Shown one piece after another: positions 10,472 through 19,945 of a stretch of DNA of 64,000 bases. Origin of the DNA: Pseudomonas sp. ATCC 13867 (lineage in GTDB: Bacteria; Pseudomonadota; Gammaproteobacteria; Pseudomonadales; Pseudomonadaceae); contig NC_020829.1 of the NCBI RefSeq assembly GCF_000349845.1, positions 2,363,001 to 2,427,000 on the forward strand, given 5' to 3'. Both the position numbers and the translations under genes were made by a program. Each line of letters begins with the position of its first letter. The first letter of the stretch is position 1. Under the pieces are notes generated by a model, which was given only the letters and a program-made list of their open reading frames with translations, was not told where the DNA came from and made no database searches.

Positions 10472-11233
10472 ATGATCGAACCCGAACCCTTCGCCCAGGC
10501 CGACGCCGACTGGCTGGAACTGATGGCCCAGGCGCGCGACTGGCTGGCCGGCCCGATCGGTGGAATGATGCTCGCCGAAGAGCAGCAACTGCTGATCGAC
10601 GAATTGGAACGCTACTTCGGCGGCTACCTGGTGCATTACGGCCCGCACGCCGAATTGCCGGCCAGCACCGGCAACATCCAGCGCGGGGTGCGCCTGGGGC
10701 CGCCGTTGCCGGGCGTGGAGATCGCCTGCGATGAGGCAGCCTGGCCACTGGGCGAGCATGCCGCCGACGTGGTGCTGCTGCAGCACGGCCTGGATTTCTG
10801 CCTGTCGCCGCACCGCTTGCTGCGCGAAGCCGCGCGCAGCGTGCGCCCGGGCGGGCACCTGCTGGTGGTCGGGGTCAATCCCTGGAGCGCCTGGGGCATC
10901 CGTCATTACTTCGCCCGCGATGCCTTGCGCCGCGCCCGCTGCATCTCGCCGACGCGGGTCTGCGACTGGCTCAACCTGCTGGGATTCGCGCTGGAGAAAC
11001 GCCGCTTCGGGTGTTATCGTCCGCCGCTTGCATCGGCGAAATGGCAGGGCCGCCTGGCTCGTATGGAGACCTGGGGGCCCGTCCTGCAGGGCTCCGGCGC
11101 CGGCTTCTATCTATTGGTGGCGCGCAAGCTGGTGGTCGGCTTGAGACCCCTGCGCCAACCTCGCCGCGAGCCTCGCGGGCAACTGGTGCCGCTACCGGTG
11201 GCCAAGGTCAGCCGCCGCGATTCCGAGTCCTGA
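10472..11233 (+). CDS. Class I SAM-dependent methyltransferase, unknown substrate
   Basis: Protein of 253 residues with a Methyltransf_11-type core. The most readable parts are [12 protein letters not shown] (motif II region) and [19 protein letters not shown] (the post-II helix and strand), followed by [12 protein letters not shown]. The usual Gly-rich motif I is weak, and the SAM-binding N-terminal half is atypical. Start at ATG 10472 follows an AGGGGG ribosome site; a GTG directly before it is possible. It sits divergently from gloB and 11 bp before rnhA, as PA1814 does in P. aeruginosa and yafS in E. coli. Target molecule is unknown. Confidence 0.8.
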   Translation: MIEPEPFAQADADWLELMAQARDWLAGPIGGMMLAEEQQLLIDELERYFGGYLVHYGPHAELPASTGNIQRGVRLGPPLPGVEIACDEAAWPLGEHAADVVLLQHGLDFCLSPHRLLREAARSVRPGGHLLVVGVNPWSAWGIRHYFARDALRRARCISPTRVCDWLNLLGFALEKRRFGCYRPPLASAKWQGRLARMETWGPVLQGSGAGFYLLVARKLVVGLRPLRQPRREPRGQLVPLPVAKVSRRDSES

Positions 11234-11244
11234 ACACGAGCGAT

Positions 11245-11688
11245 ATGAGCGAAGAGAAAGTCGAGATCTACACCGACGGCGCCTGCAAGGGCAATCCGGG
11301 TCCGGGTGGCTGGGGGGCCGTGCTGTTCTACAAGGGCGCCGAGCGCGAACTGTGGGGCGGCGAGGCGGAAACCACCAACAACCGCATGGAGCTGATGGCC
11401 GCCATCATGGCCCTGGCCGCGCTCAAGCGGCATTGCGACGTGCGCATCGTCACCGACTCGCAGTACGTCATGCAGGGCATCACCGAGTGGATGACCAACT
11501 GGAAGAAGCGTGGCTGGAAGACTGCCGCCAAGCAGCCGGTGAAGAACGCCGACCTGTGGCAGGCGCTGGACGAGCAGGTGAACCGGCATAATGTCGAGTG
11601 GCGCTGGGTGCGCGGCCACACCGGCCATCCCGGCAACGAGCGCGCCGACATGCTCGCCAACCGTGGCGTGAGCGAACTGCCGCGCTGA
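11245..11688 (+). CDS. rnhA: Ribonuclease HI
   Basis: RNase HI cuts the RNA strand of RNA-DNA hybrids and removes R-loops and primers in the cytoplasm. The 147-residue protein carries the four catalytic carboxylates Asp11 ([14 protein letters not shown]), Glu49 (NNRMELMA), Asp71 (IVTDSQYV) and Asp135 (ERADMLAN), with His125 in [10 protein letters not shown]. The basic handle region [20 protein letters not shown] is present. The ATG at 11245 gives the normal family length. Upstream open frame overlaps the methyltransferase and is not coding. It lies upstream of dnaQ in the same direction, an arrangement conserved across gammaproteobacteria. Confidence 0.97.
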   Translation: MSEEKVEIYTDGACKGNPGPGGWGAVLFYKGAERELWGGEAETTNNRMELMAAIMALAALKRHCDVRIVTDSQYVMQGITEWMTNWKKRGWKTAAKQPVKNADLWQALDEQVNRHNVEWRWVRGHTGHPGNERADMLANRGVSELPR

Positions 11689-11713
11689 GAGTCCGGTTCC
11701 AGGAATCACTGCA

Positions 11714-11731
11714 GCCCGGTATGAACCGGGC
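11714..11731 (+). terminator. Perfect 7-bp hairpin in the rnhA-dnaQ gap
   Basis: GCCCGGT, ATGA loop, ACCGGGC. The stem is perfect but has no T-run after it. It could attenuate or stabilise the rnhA message before dnaQ; intrinsic termination is doubtful. Confidence 0.3.
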
Positions 11732-11760
11732 CGATCGACCACAAGAAGGTTTCACACAGA

Positions 11761-12498
11761 ATGCGTAGCGTCGTACTCGACACCGAAACGACCGGTATGC
11801 CGGTCACCGACGGCCACCGGATCATCGAGATCGGTTGCGTCGAACTCGAAGGCCGCCGCCTCACCGGCCGGCACTTCCATGTCTACCTGCAACCTGATCG
11901 CGAGATCGACGAAGGTGCCATCGCGGTCCACGGCATCACCAACGAATACGTCAAGGACATGCCGCGCTTCCGCGAGGTGGCCAACGACTTCTTCGAGTTC
12001 ATCAACGGCGCACAGCTGATCATCCACAACGCGGCGTTCGATGTTGGCTTCATCAACAACGAATTCGCCCTGATCGGGCAGACCGAGCGCGCCGAAGTCA
12101 GCGACTACTGCTCGATCCTCGATACCCTGCTGATGGCCCGCGAACGTCATCCGGGCCAGCGCAACAACCTCGATGCTCTGTGCAAGCGCTACGGCGTCGA
12201 CAACTCCGGCCGTGACCTGCACGGCGCACTGCTCGACGCCGAGATCCTGGCCGACGTCTACCTGGCGATGACCGGTGGCCAGACCAGCCTGTCGCTGGCT
12301 GGCAATGGCGCGGAGGGCGACGGCAGCGGCCGTATCGCCGCCACGGGGATCCGCCGCCTGGCTGCCGAGCGTAACCTGACCCGTGTAATCCGGGCGACCG
12401 ATGCGGAGATCGAGGCGCATGTCGCGCGTCTGGCGGTGATCGAGAAGTCCGCTGGCGGCCCGTCGCTGTGGGCGCAGATGGAGGCGCCGAAGGAGTGA
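11761..12498 (+). CDS. dnaQ: DNA polymerase III epsilon subunit, 3'-5' proofreading exonuclease
   Basis: DnaQ proofreads newly made DNA as part of the polymerase III core with the alpha and theta subunits. The 245-residue protein shows all residues of a DEDDh exonuclease: Asp7 and Glu9 in VLDTETTG, Asp94 in HNAAFDVGFIN, and His154 and Asp159 in DLHGALLDAEILADVY. After a linker, the C-terminal tail (about 190-245) provides the alpha-binding region in the family. Length matches E. coli DnaQ (243). An intrinsic terminator follows directly, so the rnhA-dnaQ pair ends here. Very secure. Confidence 0.97.
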   Translation: MRSVVLDTETTGMPVTDGHRIIEIGCVELEGRRLTGRHFHVYLQPDREIDEGAIAVHGITNEYVKDMPRFREVANDFFEFINGAQLIIHNAAFDVGFINNEFALIGQTERAEVSDYCSILDTLLMARERHPGQRNNLDALCKRYGVDNSGRDLHGALLDAEILADVYLAMTGGQTSLSLAGNGAEGDGSGRIAATGIRRLAAERNLTRVIRATDAEIEAHVARLAVIEKSAGGPSLWAQMEAPKE

Positions 12499-12520
12499 TC
12501 CTTCACGTTGCTTGAGAAGA

Positions 12521-12547
12521 AGGCCCCTGAACCGGGGCCTTTTTTGT
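12521..12547 (+). terminator. Intrinsic terminator after dnaQ
   Basis: Stem AGGCCCC / GGGGCCT with a six-base loop is followed by a T-rich tract (TTTTTTGTTTTTT). It begins 22 bp after the dnaQ stop. Confidence 0.9.
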
Positions 12548-12552
12548 TTTTT

Positions 12553-12629
12553 GTAGGAGCGAGCTTGCTCGCGAACCGCTCAGCTCCGCTGTCATCGGAT
12601 AATCCGTTCGCGAGCAAGCTCGCTCCTAC
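12553..12629. repeat. REP pair (REPIN), head-to-head
   Basis: Two copies of the Pseudomonas REP palindrome face each other: GTAGGAGCGAGC...GCTCGCGAAC on the left and its reverse complement ending GCTCCTAC on the right. The spacer is about 29 bases. The core carries AGCTTGCT, the commoner of the two REP variants in this window. It lies between the dnaQ terminator and the ldcA promoter region. Confidence 0.92.
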
Positions 12630-12639
12630 ACAGGACGCA

Positions 12640-12700
12640 GGCCTGTCGCCAACGCGACGTTTTATTACAGCCGTCAGCCGAGCGCATTCCCCTATATTCC
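12640..12700 (+). promoter_or_regulatory. Possible ldcA control region (dyad GTCGC-N4-GCGAC and a TATATT box)
   Basis: The inverted repeat GTCGCcaacGCGAC (12645-12658) contains a TGTCGC half-site of the kind bound by Pseudomonas ArgR, and TATATT at 12693-12698 could serve as a -10 box. In P. aeruginosa ldcAB is activated by ArgR. The match here is partial and no good -35 was seen, so this is a suggestion only. Confidence 0.3.
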
Positions 12701-12759
12701 GTGAGTCCATACTCTGGTAAAGATCGACGCCAGCAGAGCGTCCGCCTCAGGGGCTCACA

Positions 12760-15012
12760 ATGTATAAAGACTTAAAATTCCCCATTCTCATCGTTCATCG
12801 CGACATCAAGGCCGACACCGTGGCCGGCGACCGCGTCCGTGACATCGCCCGCGAGCTGGAGCAGGACGGCTTCAGCATCCTCTCCACCGCCAGTTCCGCC
12901 GAGGGGCGCATCGTTGCTTCCACCCACCACGGGCTCGCCTGCATCCTGGTCGCCGCCGAGGGGGCGGGGGAGAACCAGCGGTTGCTGCAGGACGTGGTCG
13001 AGCTGATCCGCATGGCGCGGGTGCGCGCGCCGCAGTTGCCGATCTTCGCCCTCGGCGAGCAGATGACCATCGAGAACGCGCCGGCCGAGTCCATGTCCGA
13101 CCTGCACCAGCTGCGCGGCATCCTCTACCTGTTCGAAGATACCGTGCCCTTCCTCGCCCGCCAGGTCAGCCGCGCCGCGCGCAGGTACCTGGAAGGCCTG
13201 CTGCCGCCGTTCTTCCGCGCGCTGGTGGAGCACACCGCGCAGTCCAACTATTCCTGGCACACCCCCGGCCACGGCGGCGGCGTGGCCTATCGCAAGAGTC
13301 CGGTGGGGCAGGCGTTCCACCAGTTCTTCGGGGAAAACACCCTGCGCTCGGACCTCTCGGTTTCGGTGCCGGAACTGGGCTCGCTGCTCGACCACACCGG
13401 CCCGCTGGCCGAAGCGGAGGCCCGTGCGGCGCGCAATTTCGGCGCCGACCACACCTTCTTCGTGATCAATGGCACCTCGACCGCGAACAAGATCGTCTGG
13501 CACTCGATGGTCTGCCGCGACGACCTGGTACTGGTGGATCGCAACTGCCACAAGTCGATCCTGCACGCGATCATCATGACCGGCGCGATTCCGCTCTACC
13601 TGACTCCGGAGCGCAACGAGCTGGGCATCATCGGACCGATTCCGCTCGCCGAGTTCAGCCGCGAATCCATTGCCGCGAAGATCGCCGCCAGCCCGCTGGC
13701 GCAGGGGCGTCAACCCAGGGTCAAGCTGGCGGTGGTGACCAACTCCACCTACGACGGCCTCTGCTACAACGCCGAGATGATCAAGCAGGCGTTGGGGGAC
13801 AGCGTCGAGGTGCTGCATTTCGACGAAGCCTGGTACGCCTATGCGGCCTTCCACGACTTCTACGACGGGCGCTACGGCATGGGTACCCGCCGCCAGGACA
13901 GCGGCCCGCTGGTGTTCACCACCCATTCCACCCACAAGATGCTCGCCGCCTTCAGCCAGGCCTCGATGATCCACGTGCAGGACGGCGGCGCCCGGCGCTT
14001 CGACCGGGCGCGTTTCAACGAAGCCTTCATGATGCACATCTCCACCTCGCCGCAGTACGGCATCATCGCCTCGCTGGACGTGGCCTCGGCGATGATGGAG
14101 GGCCCGGCGGGGCGTTCGCTGATCCAGGAAACCTTCGACGAGGCGCTGAGCTTTCGCCGCGCCCTGGCCAACGTGCAGCAGAATCTCGCCGAGGACGACT
14201 GGTGGTTCTGCGTCTGGCAGCCGCCGGGCGTGGAGGGCACCGACGAGGTCAAGACCTGTGATTGGGTGCTGGAGCCCAACGCCGACTGGCATGGCTTCGG
14301 CGATGCGGTCGAGGATTACGTGCTGCTCGACCCGATCAAGGTCACCCTCGCTACGCCAGGCCTCACTGCCGGTGGCCGGCTGGACGCCCGGGGCATTCCC
14401 GCCGCGGTGGTCAGCCGCTTCCTCTGGGAGCGCGGGCTGGTGGTGGAGAAGACCGGCCTGTACTCCTTCCTGGTGCTGTTCTCGATGGGCGTGACCAAGG
14501 GCAAATGGAGCACGCTGGTCACCGAGTTGCTGGAGTTCAAGCGCAGCTACGACGACAACGAGCCGTTGACGGATGCGTTGCCCAGCGTCGCCCCGGCCGG
14601 CGGCGGCCGGTACGCCGGCATGGGGTTGCGCGACCTGTGCGACGAGCTCCATCGCTGCTACCGCGACCATGCCACCGCCAAGGCGATGAAGCGCATGTAC
14701 ACCGTGCTGCCGGAAATCGCCATGCGCCCGGCCGACGCCTATGCGCAACTGGTGCGCGGCGAAGTGGAGGCGGTGCCCATCGACCAGTTGGAGGGACGCA
14801 TCGCGGCGGTCATGCTGGTGCCTTATCCGCCGGGCATCCCGCTGATCATGCCGGGCGAGCGTTTCACCGAGTCCACCCGCTCCATCCTCGACTACCTGGC
14901 CTTCGCGCAGAGCTTCGAGCGTAATTTCCCGGGCTTCGACTCGGATGTGCATGGCCTGCAGGTACACGAGGTGAATGGCGAGCGGCGCTACACGGTGGAG
15001 TGCTGCAAGTGA
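12760..15012 (+). CDS. ldcA: PLP-dependent lysine decarboxylase (class I Orn/Lys/Arg family)
   Basis: LdcA converts L-lysine to cadaverine plus CO2 and is the main entry to lysine catabolism in P. aeruginosa. The 750-residue product matches the PAO1 protein length (751). It has an N-terminal response-regulator-like wing domain (about 1-130, starting MYKDLKFPILIVHRDI), then the large PLP domain with HTPGHGGG, FVINGTSTANKIV and the PLP-binding Lys393 in STHKMLAAF. The C-terminal domain continues to residue 750. The start ATG is clear. A hairpin terminator follows the stop directly, so the antiporter gene ldcB 2.5 kb downstream is no longer in the same transcript, unlike in PAO1 where ldcA and ldcB are adjacent. 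Substrate by orthology; the family also includes arginine and ornithine enzymes. Confidence 0.92.
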   Translation: MYKDLKFPILIVHRDIKADTVAGDRVRDIARELEQDGFSILSTASSAEGRIVASTHHGLACILVAAEGAGENQRLLQDVVELIRMARVRAPQLPIFALGEQMTIENAPAESMSDLHQLRGILYLFEDTVPFLARQVSRAARRYLEGLLPPFFRALVEHTAQSNYSWHTPGHGGGVAYRKSPVGQAFHQFFGENTLRSDLSVSVPELGSLLDHTGPLAEAEARAARNFGADHTFFVINGTSTANKIVWHSMVCRDDLVLVDRNCHKSILHAIIMTGAIPLYLTPERNELGIIGPIPLAEFSRESIAAKIAASPLAQGRQPRVKLAVVTNSTYDGLCYNAEMIKQALGDSVEVLHFDEAWYAYAAFHDFYDGRYGMGTRRQDSGPLVFTTHSTHKMLAAFSQASMIHVQDGGARRFDRARFNEAFMMHISTSPQYGIIASLDVASAMMEGPAGRSLIQETFDEALSFRRALANVQQNLAEDDWWFCVWQPPGVEGTDEVKTCDWVLEPNADWHGFGDAVEDYVLLDPIKVTLATPGLTAGGRLDARGIPAAVVSRFLWERGLVVEKTGLYSFLVLFSMGVTKGKWSTLVTELLEFKRSYDDNEPLTDALPSVAPAGGGRYAGMGLRDLCDELHRCYRDHATAKAMKRMYTVLPEIAMRPADAYAQLVRGEVEAVPIDQLEGRIAAVMLVPYPPGIPLIMPGERFTESTRSILDYLAFAQSFERNFPGFDSDVHGLQVHEVNGERRYTVECCK

Positions 15013-15015
15013 CGT

Positions 15016-15049
15016 GCGGGTCCCGGCATGCGGGACCCGCCGCTTTTTC
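15016..15049 (+). terminator. Intrinsic terminator after ldcA
   Basis: A 9-bp stem GCGGGTCCC / GGGACCCGC with a 7-base loop is followed by CGCTTTTT. It starts four bases after the ldcA stop. Confidence 0.88.
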
Positions 15050-15112
15050 AAAGTCCAACTATCCTTGTCGGGATTGCTGAAGGGAGAAACGAGGAAAAAG
15101 GGAGGTTTCCCC

Positions 15113-17298
15113 ATGCGCTGTCCCGCGACATTGCCGAACGAAAGCGAACGCCTGAGCGCGCTTTCCGACTATGGATTCGACGACGAAGCCCTGCTGCCCA
15201 GCCTGGACCCGGTGGTGCAGATCGCCGTGCGCATGTTCGGCATGCCAGTGGCGGCGGTGAACATGATCGGCAGCGACCACGTGTTCTTCGCCGCGGCCAC
15301 CGGGGTGGGCGACGTGGACATGGGCCGCGATGTGTCCTTCTGCGCCCACGCCATCACCCGGAACGAGGTGATGGTGGTGCCCGATGCCAGCCGCGACGAG
15401 CGCTTCCACGACAACCCGCTGGTGACCCGGCCATCCGGCGTGTGCTTCTACGCCGGGGTGCCGCTGCTGTCGGTGGAGGGGCATCCGCTGGGCGCCCTGT
15501 GCATCATCGACAGCCAGCCCCACGAGGACTTCTCCGGCGACGACCGCGAGCGTCTGCGCGAACTGGCGCGCATGGCTGCCGATCGTCTGGAGCTGCGCCG
15601 TATCGAAGTGGCGTCGGCGCGCACCCGGCCGTTGTTCGAGGAGTACGCCGGCAGTTCGCCGACGCCGGTGGTCTGGTTCGACTGCTGGGCGAAATCGTAG
15701 CCTGGAACGAGGCGGCCTCCACGCTCTACGGCTACGCATTGGACGAGGGGGCGGGGCAGTCGTTCGAACTGCTGCTCCCGGAGCGTAACCGTGCCGCCTT
15801 CCGCAGTCTGATCAACCGCGCCATCGATGCCACGTCGCTGGATGGCATGGACGTGCCGGCGGAAATCACCGGCGTGCGCCAGGACGGCACCGAGCTGGCC
15901 CTCGGGCTCACGCTGTTCTGCTGGACGGAGAAGGGCAAGCTCAAGTTCGAGGCGGTGCTCAAGGACCTCACCGCACGGCAGCGGGAAGAGGAGGCACTGC
16001 GCCAGTTGGCCAGCGTCGACGTGCTGACCGGCCTGGCCAACCGTGGCCGTTTCTACCGGGTCACCGAGGACCTCCTGGTGCAGTCGCGCCCGGCGGCGGT
16101 GCTGATGATCGATCTGGATGGCTTCAAGGACGTCAACGACTCGCTGGGGCATGCGGTGGGCGACGGCATCCTGCGCGAGGTCGCCCGGCGTTTGGAACGC
16201 CTGGCCAGTGCGGATGCCACGGTGGCGCGCATTGGCGGCGACGAATTCGCCATCCTCGAGCCGAACCTGATTTCGCCCGAGCAGGCGATGCGCCTGGCCC
16301 TGGCGGCGATTGCCAGTATCGCCGAGCCCATCGTCATCGATGCCGATGACGTGCGGGTGGCGGCCAGTTGCGGGGTGGCGCTGGCGCCACTGCATGCCCA
16401 GGAGGCGCTGGAGCTGGTCGGCGACGCGGACCTTGCGCTGTTCAAGGCCAAGAGCAGCGGGCGCAGCCATGCCTTCGTCTTCGTGCCGGCGCTGAAGATG
16501 GAGGCGGCGGCGCGGCACCTGTACGGCATGGAACTGCACCGGGCGGTGGCCCACGGTGAGTTCCTGCTGTTCTACCAGCCGCAGGTGAGTCTGAAGGACG
16601 GTGCGCTGTGCGGCGCGGAGGCGCTGCTGCGCTGGCAGCATCCGCAGCGTGGGCTGCTGGCGCCGGCGGCGTTCCTGCCGTCGCTGGAGGGTGGGCCGCT
16701 GGCGGCGATCGTCGGCACCTGGATCCTCGATGAGGCCTGCGCCCAGGCCGCCTATTGGCGGCGCAACGGCGCGGCGCGGATGCGCATGGGGGTGAACCTG
16801 TTCGGCGCGCAGTTCCGCATGGGCAACCTGGTTTCCCAGGTGATCGAGGCGCTGGAGCGTCACGGCCTGCCGGCCGACGCGCTGGAGCTGGAGATCACCG
16901 AGAACATCGTGCTCAACCATGACGACGTGGTGCTCGACACCTTGCGCACGCTGCGCGGCCACGGCGTGGGGATCGCCTTCGATGACTTCGGTACCGGGTA
17001 TGCGTCGCTCAGCCTGCTCAAGACCTATCCGTTGAGCCGGATCAAGATCGACCGCTCCTTCGTGACCGGCATGCTGGAGTCCCGGCAGGATCTGTCGGTG
17101 ATCCGCGCGATCCTCGACATGGCCCGCAGCTTCGACCTGGATAGCATCGCCGAGGGCATCGAGACGTCGGCCCAGCGTGATCGCCTGCGCAACGAGCGGT
17201 GCGCGGAGGGGCAGGGCTACCTGTTCGCCAAGCCGATGCCGGCCAACCTGTTCGAACAGGTCTTCGGGATCGGCGGCCGGCAGGTCGGCTCCGCCTGA
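15113..17298 (+). pseudogene. GAF-PAS-GGDEF-EAL cyclic-di-GMP protein, split by a one-base frameshift
   Basis: Two overlapping frames together encode one sensor of about 728 residues. The first frame (15113-15700) starts at an ATG behind AGGGAGG and holds a GAF domain (about residues 20-165: FFAAATGVGDVDMGRDVSFC, GVCFYAGVPL, LGALCIID). It stops at a TAG just after FDCWAKS. The second frame resumes at LLGEIVAWNEAASTLYGY, a PAS domain, followed by an intact GGDEF (RIGGDEFAIL) and an intact EAL domain (GAEALLRWQHP, ITENIVL, DDFGTGYASL, KIDRSFV). Restoring one C after the codon for Asp at about 15684 joins them. All catalytic signatures are intact, so the lesion looks recent or is a sequencing error. 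If intact, the protein would make or break c-di-GMP in response to a small ligand. It sits between ldcA and ldcB. Confidence 0.85.
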
Positions 17299-17513
17299 GC
17301 GACGCGAGGCGAATTTTCGCGGTACGGATTGATCTTGCATGGGGAAAACGTTCGAAGCCTGCGTATTCGCGGCGGAAACTGTTTCCTCCTTTGCCTCGTG
17401 CTGACTACCCTGTAGGACAGATCGGATGTGGCCTCCGAATCCAGAGGCCTTCGCCATGACCGGCGCGTCAGGTGGGAACCAATAGAACAAGCCGCAGACT
17501 TTAAGGAGCGCAG

Positions 17514-18857
17514 ATGGCGGAAGCGAAGAAGGGCAGCATGGGATTCTGGAGCTGCACCGCGCTGGTGGTGGGGAACATGGTCGGCTCGGGCGTGTTCCTG
17601 TTGCCGTCGAGCCTGGCGGCGTACGGCGGGCTCAGCCTGTTCGGCTGGCTGGTGTCGACCACGGGGGCCGTGCTGCTGGCCTTCACCTTCGCCCGGCTGG
17701 CGCGGCTCAATCCCGGTGCCGGCGGTCCCTACGCCTATACCCGTGACGGCTTCGGCAGCTTTGCCGGCTACCTCTGCGCCTGGACCTACTGGAAGGCCGC
17801 GTGGATCGGCAACGCGGCCATCGCCGTGACTCTGGTGGGTTACCTGCGGGTGTTCTTTCCGGCGCTGGCCGACCCGCTGCTGATGGTCGCCACGGCGATT
17901 GGCTCCATCTGGCTGTGCACCCTGATCAACCTGCGCGGCATCACCGCCTTCGCCGTGGTGCAGAACCTGCTCACCGCGCTCAAGCTGATTCCGCTGCTGC
18001 TGATCGGTGTCCTCGGCTGGTTCCACTTCAACCCCGATTACCTGAGCATCCCCGCGGCCAGCGAGCTGCCGAACATGGGCTACGCCCAGGCCATCGCCAC
18101 TACGGCGGCGCTGACGCTCTGGTCCTTCATCGGCCTGGAGTCGGCCACCGTGCCGGCGGACGACGTGCGCGACCCGAAGAAGACCATTCCCCGCGCCACG
18201 CTGTTCGGCACGCTGGCGGCGGCGGCGGTGTACATCCTGTCCATCACCGCCGTGCAGGGGCTGATGCCGCCCGAACTGCTGGCCAGGTCCACCTCGCCGT
18301 TCGCCGATGCGGCGCGCATTTTGCTGGGCGACTGGGGCTATTACCTGGTGGCGGCGGGCGCGGTGATCGCGTGCCTGGGCGCGCTCAACGGCTGGGTGCT
18401 GCTGCAGGGGCAGATTCCGGTGGCGCCGGCCCGCGACGGGCTGTTCCCCGAATCCCTGGGCAAGCTCAACAAGAACGGCGCGCCGGCCAACGGCCTGCTG
18501 GCGTCGGGCCTGCTGGTCACCGCGCTGGTGATGGTCGACGGCCACGGCGACCTGGTGGATGTGTTCAACGTCATCATCCTGCTCGGCACCATGACTGGCG
18601 TCGTGCCCTATGCCTTCTGTACCGCGGCGCTGCTGCAACTGCTGGCGGTGAAGCCGGAGTCCTTCTCGCCGCGCTCGCGCCCGCAGGTGCTGGCCATCGG
18701 TTGCCTGGGCTTCCTCTACTCGCTGTGGGCGCTCTACGGCACTGGCGAACAGGCGATCTTCTGGGGCTTCCTGGTGTTCATGGCCGGTATTCCGATGTAC
18801 ACCTGGCGGCAGTACCGCAACCGCGCCCAAGGGCTGCCGCTGGCGGCGGGCGACTGA
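17514..18857 (+). CDS. ldcB: Amino acid/polyamine antiporter, probable lysine:cadaverine exchanger
   Basis: APC-superfamily transporter of 447 residues with about 12 membrane helices. The N-terminus (residues 16-35, with NMVGSGVFLLPSSLAAYGG) reads like the AdiC/CadB basic amino acid:amine exchangers. GGPYAYTRDGFG near 65 and FIGLESATVPADDVRDP near 205 also fit that subfamily. As ldcB does in P. aeruginosa (PA1819), it would import lysine and export cadaverine made by LdcA in the inner membrane. Here it is separated from ldcA by the c-di-GMP gene and a terminator, so it needs its own promoter in the 215 bp upstream. Start ATG follows AAGGAG. Exchange of arginine/agmatine remains possible. Confidence 0.85.
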   Translation: MAEAKKGSMGFWSCTALVVGNMVGSGVFLLPSSLAAYGGLSLFGWLVSTTGAVLLAFTFARLARLNPGAGGPYAYTRDGFGSFAGYLCAWTYWKAAWIGNAAIAVTLVGYLRVFFPALADPLLMVATAIGSIWLCTLINLRGITAFAVVQNLLTALKLIPLLLIGVLGWFHFNPDYLSIPAASELPNMGYAQAIATTAALTLWSFIGLESATVPADDVRDPKKTIPRATLFGTLAAAAVYILSITAVQGLMPPELLARSTSPFADAARILLGDWGYYLVAAGAVIACLGALNGWVLLQGQIPVAPARDGLFPESLGKLNKNGAPANGLLASGLLVTALVMVDGHGDLVDVFNVIILLGTMTGVVPYAFCTAALLQLLAVKPESFSPRSRPQVLAIGCLGFLYSLWALYGTGEQAIFWGFLVFMAGIPMYTWRQYRNRAQGLPLAAGD

Positions 18858-18864
18858 GCCCGCT

Positions 18865-18905
18865 GCCATCACGATCCCGTCAGATCCGCAACGTGATGGC
18901 GGTTT
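18865..18905 (+). terminator. Probable terminator after ldcB
   Basis: Stem GCCATCACG / CGTGATGGC (9 bp) with an 18-base loop is followed by GGTTTT. The long loop lowers confidence. Confidence 0.6.
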
Positions 18906-19090
18906 TGCGCGCCAGCTCGAACCCGATGCCGTGGCCTGTGTCACAGACCGCGGCATCGACTTTTGGCCTTGCCTTGTTATAGTGGCGCGATTTCTGACAT
19001 TCGTTTCCGACACTAATAAGAACCGTTGGCCCAGGCTCCAACAGCCGAGTGCCGCACCCTGACGTGAAGCAGGGCATCCGAGGACATCCC

Positions 19091-19903
19091 GTGACCGAGT
19101 ACAAAGCATTCCGCGTCGAACTGGCGGACAAGATCGCCCATGTGCAGATCAACCGTCCGGAAAAACTCAATGCCATGAACACCGACTTCTGGAAGGAGAT
19201 CGTCGATATCTTCCAGTGGGTCGACGACACCGATGAGGTGCGCGTGGTGGTTCTGAGCGGTGCCGGCAAGCACTTCTCCGCCGGTATCGACCTCGCTCTG
19301 CTGGCCCAGGCCGGCAGCCGCCTTGGCAAGGACGTCGGTCGCAACGCCCGCGCGCTGCGCAAGACCATCCTCGAGCTGCAAGGCTCGTTCAACGCCGTGG
19401 ACCGGTGCAGCAAGCCGGTGCTCGCGGCGATCCAGGGCTACTGCATCGGCGGCGGCATCGACCTGATCTCGGCCTGCGACATGCGCTACTGCAGCGCCGA
19501 CGCGCAGTTTTCCATCAAGGAGATCGACATGGGCATGGCCGCCGACATCGGTACCCTGCAGCGTCTGCCGCGCCTGATCGGTGACGGCATCATGCGCGAG
19601 CTGGCCTACACCGGCCGCAATGCCGACGCCCAGGAGGCCCGCCAGATCGGCCTGGTCAACAACGTGTACGCCGATCACTCCGCGCTGATGGACGGTGTGA
19701 TGGAGATCGCCCGGCAAATCGCGGCCAAGTCGCCGATCGCCATTCGCGGCACCAAGGAAATGATCGGCTACGCCCGCGACCACCGGGTCGAGGACGGCCT
19801 GGACTACATCGCCACCTGGAACGCCGCCATGCTGCAGTCGACCGACCTGCAGACCGCCATGATGGCGCACATGAGCAAGAAGAACCCCGAGTTCGCCGAT
19901 TGA
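19091..19903 (+). CDS. Crotonase family protein, dienoyl-CoA isomerase-like
   Basis: Enoyl-CoA hydratase/isomerase fold, 270 residues from a GTG start behind GAGGA (a GTG 42 bp earlier lacks this). The oxyanion-hole motifs are SAGIDL (64-69) and GYCIGGGID (117-125). The three acidic residues used by mammalian delta3,5-delta2,4-dienoyl-CoA isomerase (ECH1) appear conserved: Asp124 in GGIDL, Glu144 in KEIDMG and Asp152 in AADIGTLQRLP. This points to isomerisation of odd-double-bond dienoyl-CoA during beta-oxidation of unsaturated fatty acids, rather than plain hydration. Equivalent to PA1821 by position. The nhaB gene I recall beside it in PAO1 is absent. Exact reaction is inferred from residues. 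Confidence 0.85.
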   Translation: MTEYKAFRVELADKIAHVQINRPEKLNAMNTDFWKEIVDIFQWVDDTDEVRVVVLSGAGKHFSAGIDLALLAQAGSRLGKDVGRNARALRKTILELQGSFNAVDRCSKPVLAAIQGYCIGGGIDLISACDMRYCSADAQFSIKEIDMGMAADIGTLQRLPRLIGDGIMRELAYTGRNADAQEARQIGLVNNVYADHSALMDGVMEIARQIAAKSPIAIRGTKEMIGYARDHRVEDGLDYIATWNAAMLQSTDLQTAMMAHMSKKNPEFAD

Positions 19904-19945
19904 TGTCCCTTCATTCTTCTTGCGCGCAGGAGGCGCACTAGGCCG

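Noticed and set aside
12772..15114. 780-codon minus-strand frame over ldcA
   Set aside because: Shadow of the ldcA coding strand; no recognisable domain.
15670..15705. Programmed -1 ribosomal frameshift
   Set aside because: No X-XXY-YYZ slippery heptamer or clear downstream pseudoknot; a missing base explains the data more simply.
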